Below are positions 61,283-64,000 of a stretch of DNA of 64,000 bases, in pieces. The notes below the pieces were generated by a model that saw nothing but the letters and a program-made list of their open reading frames with translations, did no database searches and had not been told where the DNA came from. Position numbers and translations under genes: made by a program. The stretch's first letter is position 1. Each line of letters opens with the position of its first letter. The DNA is taken from assembly GCF_004295585.1 (NCBI RefSeq), contig NZ_AP019400.1, positions 4,500,001 to 4,564,000 on the forward strand, written 5' to 3'. The DNA comes from Cohnella abietis (lineage in GTDB: Bacteria; Bacillota; Bacilli; Paenibacillales; Paenibacillaceae).

Positions 61283-63124
61283 TTAAACTCCAGCTTCAGC
61301 TGTACGACGTTGCTTTTCCGAACGCTCGCGCTCACTTTTGTTCAGGAACTTTTTACGAAGGCGAATGCTCTTAGGAGTAATCTCACAAAGCTCGTCGTCG
61401 TTCAAATATTCCAAAGCTTCTTCCAGAGACATCAGGCGCGGAGACTTCAGCTTTACTGTTTCCTCTTTGTTAGCTGTACGAATGTTGTTCAAAGCTTTTT
61501 CTTTACAAATGTTAACGACAATATCATTATCGCGAGTATGCTCGCCTACAATCATACCTTCGTAAACATCAAGTCCCGGCTCCAAGAAAAGAATACCGCG
61601 ATCTTCTACAGACATCATTCCATACATCGTTGTTTTACCGGATTCGCTCGCGATAAGCACGCCTTGATGACGTCCGCCAACCTGTCCACCGATCATTGGT
61701 CCATAGCTGTCGAACGCATGGTTCATAACGCCATAACCACGAGTCAATGTAAGGAAGTTCGTGCGGTAACCGATCAAGCCACGAGCAGGAATCAAGAACT
61801 CAAGACGAACTTGGCCTGTTCCATTGTTGATCATGTTAACCATTTCCGCTTTACGCGTTCCTAGGCTTTCCATGACCGCTCCCATGCTCTCTTCCGGCAC
61901 GTCAATTAGCAAGCGCTCGATAGGCTCACTCTTCACACCGTCAACCATCTTAAGAATAACCTCAGGCTTAGATACTTGAATCTCGAAGCCTTCACGACGC
62001 ATATTCTCAATCAGAATTCCTAGATGCAATTCACCACGACCACTAACAACAAACGCATCTGGGCTATCGGTTTCTTCTACACGCAAGCTCACATCTGTTT
62101 CGATTTCTTTGAACAGACGCTCACGTAGCTTACGGGATGTTACCCATTTACCTTCACGGCCTACAAACGGGCTATTATTAACTAGGAAAGTCATTTGCAG
62201 TGTAGGCTCATCAATAGCCAGTACTGGCAAAGCTTCCGGATTAGCTGGATCAGCAATCGTTTCACCGATATTGATTTCTCTTAGACCCGCAATAGCAACA
62301 ATGTCACCAGCTGCAGCTTCTTCAACTTCTATCCGCTTCAGACCTTGGAATCCGAACAGCTTCTCAATACGTGCTTGCTTGATCTGGCCTTCACGGTTAA
62401 TAACCGCAACGACTTGACCTTGGCTAATACGACCGCGATTAACACGACCGATCGCAATACGTCCCATATATTCATTATAATCAAGCAAAGTTACCAGGAA
62501 TTGTAAAGGCTCATCCGGATTTTCCTTCGGAGACGGGATGTGCTCAAGAATCATCTCATACAAAGGCTCCATTGTCGTTTGCAGATCATCAGGGGTATTA
62601 CCAGCAATACCATTCAAACCGGAAGCATATACTACCGGGAATTCTAGCTGCTCATCAGTAGCTTCAAGCTCGATGAACAATTCAAGCACTTCATCCACCA
62701 CTTCAGCTGGACGAGCTGCGGGACGGTCAATTTTGTTCAAAACAACTACAGGAGTCAATCCTTGCTGTAGTGCTTTACGAAGTACGAATTTAGTTTGGGG
62801 CATACAGCCCTCGAAAGCATCAACAACCAGAAGAACACCGTCAACCATCTTCATAATCCGCTCAACTTCACCACCGAAGTCGGCATGTCCTGGTGTATCC
62901 ACAATGTTAATCAAATTATCTTTATACTGTACTGCAGTGTTTTTCGCCAAAATAGTAATACCACGTTCCCGCTCCAAATCATTGGAGTCCATAGCACGAT
63001 CTTGAAGCTGCTCGTTGTCACGGAAAGTTCCAGACTGACGTAGCAATTGGTCAACAAGGGTCGTCTTCCCGTGGTCAACGTGGGCAATAATAGCGATATT
63101 ACGAATACGGTCTCTTGAATGCAT
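61283..63124 (-). CDS. typA: Ribosome-associated translational GTPase TypA/BipA
   Basis: EF-G-like GTPase acting on ribosomes in stress and cold. The 613-residue protein has the P-loop AHVDHGKTTLVDQLL, the switch II DTPGHADFGGE, NKIDRP, and a BipA-specific C-terminal domain (RGLIGYRTNFLTLTRG). It is YlaG in B. subtilis. The ATG at 63124 has GAGGAG upstream; a longer frame starts inside the leader. Confidence 0.96.
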   Translation of the reverse strand: MHSRDRIRNIAIIAHVDHGKTTLVDQLLRQSGTFRDNEQLQDRAMDSNDLERERGITILAKNTAVQYKDNLINIVDTPGHADFGGEVERIMKMVDGVLLVVDAFEGCMPQTKFVLRKALQQGLTPVVVLNKIDRPAARPAEVVDEVLELFIELEATDEQLEFPVVYASGLNGIAGNTPDDLQTTMEPLYEMILEHIPSPKENPDEPLQFLVTLLDYNEYMGRIAIGRVNRGRISQGQVVAVINREGQIKQARIEKLFGFQGLKRIEVEEAAAGDIVAIAGLREINIGETIADPANPEALPVLAIDEPTLQMTFLVNNSPFVGREGKWVTSRKLRERLFKEIETDVSLRVEETDSPDAFVVSGRGELHLGILIENMRREGFEIQVSKPEVILKMVDGVKSEPIERLLIDVPEESMGAVMESLGTRKAEMVNMINNGTGQVRLEFLIPARGLIGYRTNFLTLTRGYGVMNHAFDSYGPMIGGQVGGRHQGVLIASESGKTTMYGMMSVEDRGILFLEPGLDVYEGMIVGEHTRDNDIVVNICKEKALNNIRTANKEETVKLKSPRLMSLEEALEYLNDDELCEITPKSIRLRKKFLNKSERERSEKQRRTAEAGV

Positions 63125-63182
63125 AATTCCACTCCTCATTTATCTGTGAACCCTAATTATAGGGTTCTCTAAATCCACAAAA

Positions 63183-63209
63183 CAAAACGTCGACACGAGG
63201 CCGACGTTA
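63183..63209 (-). terminator. Terminator-like hairpin downstream of the 63328 gene
   Basis: Stem AACGTCG / CGACGTT with a 9-base loop and a T-rich tail (TTGTTTTG) on the minus strand. Confidence 0.55.
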
Positions 63210-63327
63210 ATTTGCATCACCGGTACGTTTGACATAGCGCTAGTACAACAACTCTCGCCAGTCTCCATCCCTTCTATTATACGCTACAATTAATCAAAAG
63301 CCAACTATAAGTTAAAAAATCACAGCA

Positions 63328-63810
63328 CTACCACGTACGAGGCCGACGTAGAACGAGCCACACCCCAACACCGATGAGAGCAGCAGCCAATAAGTATATT
63401 CCCCATGTCCAAAGCAACGTCATAAAGAACGCGACAAGGGATAATACTGCAAGCCCGACAGCCGTTGTCCATAACTGCTTGGAGCGGCTATAGCCGAATA
63501 CGTAAAATTCATAAAGTCCAACCGCAACTGCAAAAGGAAATAGCGGCCATAAGTATTTCATTAATCCCCATCCAAACCAATTACCGATTAACAGTAATAC
63601 TGAAACGACCGTCAAGATTCCGGCTGGAATCAAAGCTGCTGAAGGCAGCATACGACCAAAATAGAGCACATGCAGCAACACGCCAGGAATTAAAATAAAC
63701 AGCGGCCAAAACACAGCACCGATGTAAGCAAACACACCCAGCTTACCCAAAAGAATAATCAACCCCACAGCCACGATTCCAATTCCGACTGCGGCGGATT
63801 GTCTGTTCAC
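63328..63810 (-). CDS. Multi-spanning membrane protein with LiaI/DUF5668-like segments
   Basis: The 160-residue protein is almost wholly hydrophobic, with about six membrane segments. The N-terminal GIGIVAVGLIILLGKLGVF and VFWPLFILIPGVLL resemble the membrane domain found in LiaI/LiaF and DUF5668 proteins, which is repeated later (YLWPLFPFAVAVGLYEF). Role unknown; related proteins occur with cell-envelope stress genes. A GTG start at 63810 with GGGGG upstream is used. The last 190 bases of the window show no further gene. Confidence 0.7.
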   Translation of the reverse strand: MNRQSAAVGIGIVAVGLIILLGKLGVFAYIGAVFWPLFILIPGVLLHVLYFGRMLPSAALIPAGILTVVSVLLLIGNWFGWGLMKYLWPLFPFAVAVGLYEFYVFGYSRSKQLWTTAVGLAVLSLVAFFMTLLWTWGIYLLAAALIGVGVWLVLRRPRTW

Positions 63811-64000
63811 GATGGATCCCCCACTTCATCCCATACTCTTAATGCCCATACCCTAATGGGTTGTGACATCTTTTTCTTTAGTTTAATGTAAGTTGAAGGA
63901 AAAAACTAGTTCGTGCATGCAAAATTTTACCTAAAGTTTAATAATGATTATTTTTTAATATTGAAATGAAAACTATGAACGACGTCGAAGGATGAGTGCT

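Overview
The window is a core chromosomal region of an endospore-forming Firmicute, most probably Paenibacillaceae (Paenibacillus or Cohnella type). The grounds are the sporulation genes (spoIIGA, sigE, sigG, spoVD, spoVE-type ftsW, rsfA), bacillithiol synthesis (bshC), meso-diaminopimelate peptidoglycan genes, and gene order that follows Bacillus subtilis over long stretches. Nearly all genes lie on the minus strand. The plus-strand genes are ylyA, a transposase-derived gene, a DUF2626 gene, a secreted coiled-coil gene and ylaJ. No rRNA, complete tRNA, CRISPR array or prophage was seen.

Layout from low to high coordinate. 1-7270: pyrimidine operon pyrR-pyrC-carA-carB-pyrF (pyrF runs off the edge) with its promoter, PyrR-binding loop and attenuator terminator; pyrB is missing from its usual place. 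7285-19406: a dapL-like aminotransferase, rluD, lspA, ylyA, a DUF5665 membrane protein, ileS with an isoleucine T-box, then divIVA, ylmH, ylmG, sepF, ylmE, ylmD and ylmC. 19407-22063: an accessory island of about 2.6 kb between ylmC and sigG. 22064-24805: the sporulation set sigG, sigE and spoIIGA. 24951-44864: a complete division and cell wall (dcw) cluster from mraZ down to ftsZ, with murF and murA inside it. 44938-52425: a DUF4349 lipoprotein, a Fur-boxed ankyrin/heme-monooxygenase pair, ahcY, bshC, a DUF3397 protein, panE and rsfA. 52726-56723: a DUF2626 protein, a methyltransferase, a secreted coiled-coil protein and a solute-binding protein. 56986-63810: a yla-type cluster of phoH, ylaJ, LCP ligase, ylaH and typA, plus small unknown genes.

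The most unusual part is the island at 19407-22063. It holds seven copies of a 46-47 bp repeat, then a sigma-A promoter with a near-consensus LexA (SOS) operator on its start region, then an intact 307-codon gene that resembles an IS1595-family transposase but has lost at least its first catalytic aspartate. After the gene come a GGTTGC hexanucleotide run (in-frame Gly-Cys codons), a five-copy array with an exact 74-bp period, and a purine-rich tract. Two diverged copies of the 46-bp repeat module lie beyond, in the opposite orientation. This reads as a domesticated, probably DNA-damage-inducible transposase relative with its own repeat family, sitting in an otherwise very conserved neighbourhood.

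The rest works as a coherent growth and sporulation block: precursor supply (pyrimidines, diaminopimelate, Mur enzymes), septum assembly (FtsZ, FtsA, SepF, DivIVA, DivIB, FtsL, PbpB, FtsW) and the switch to sporulation sigma factors. Several regulatory elements are readable directly: PyrR attenuation, a T-box, MraZ boxes, a Spo0A-type promoter at spoIIGA, paired Fur boxes, and a leader hairpin that covers the ribosome binding site of sigG.
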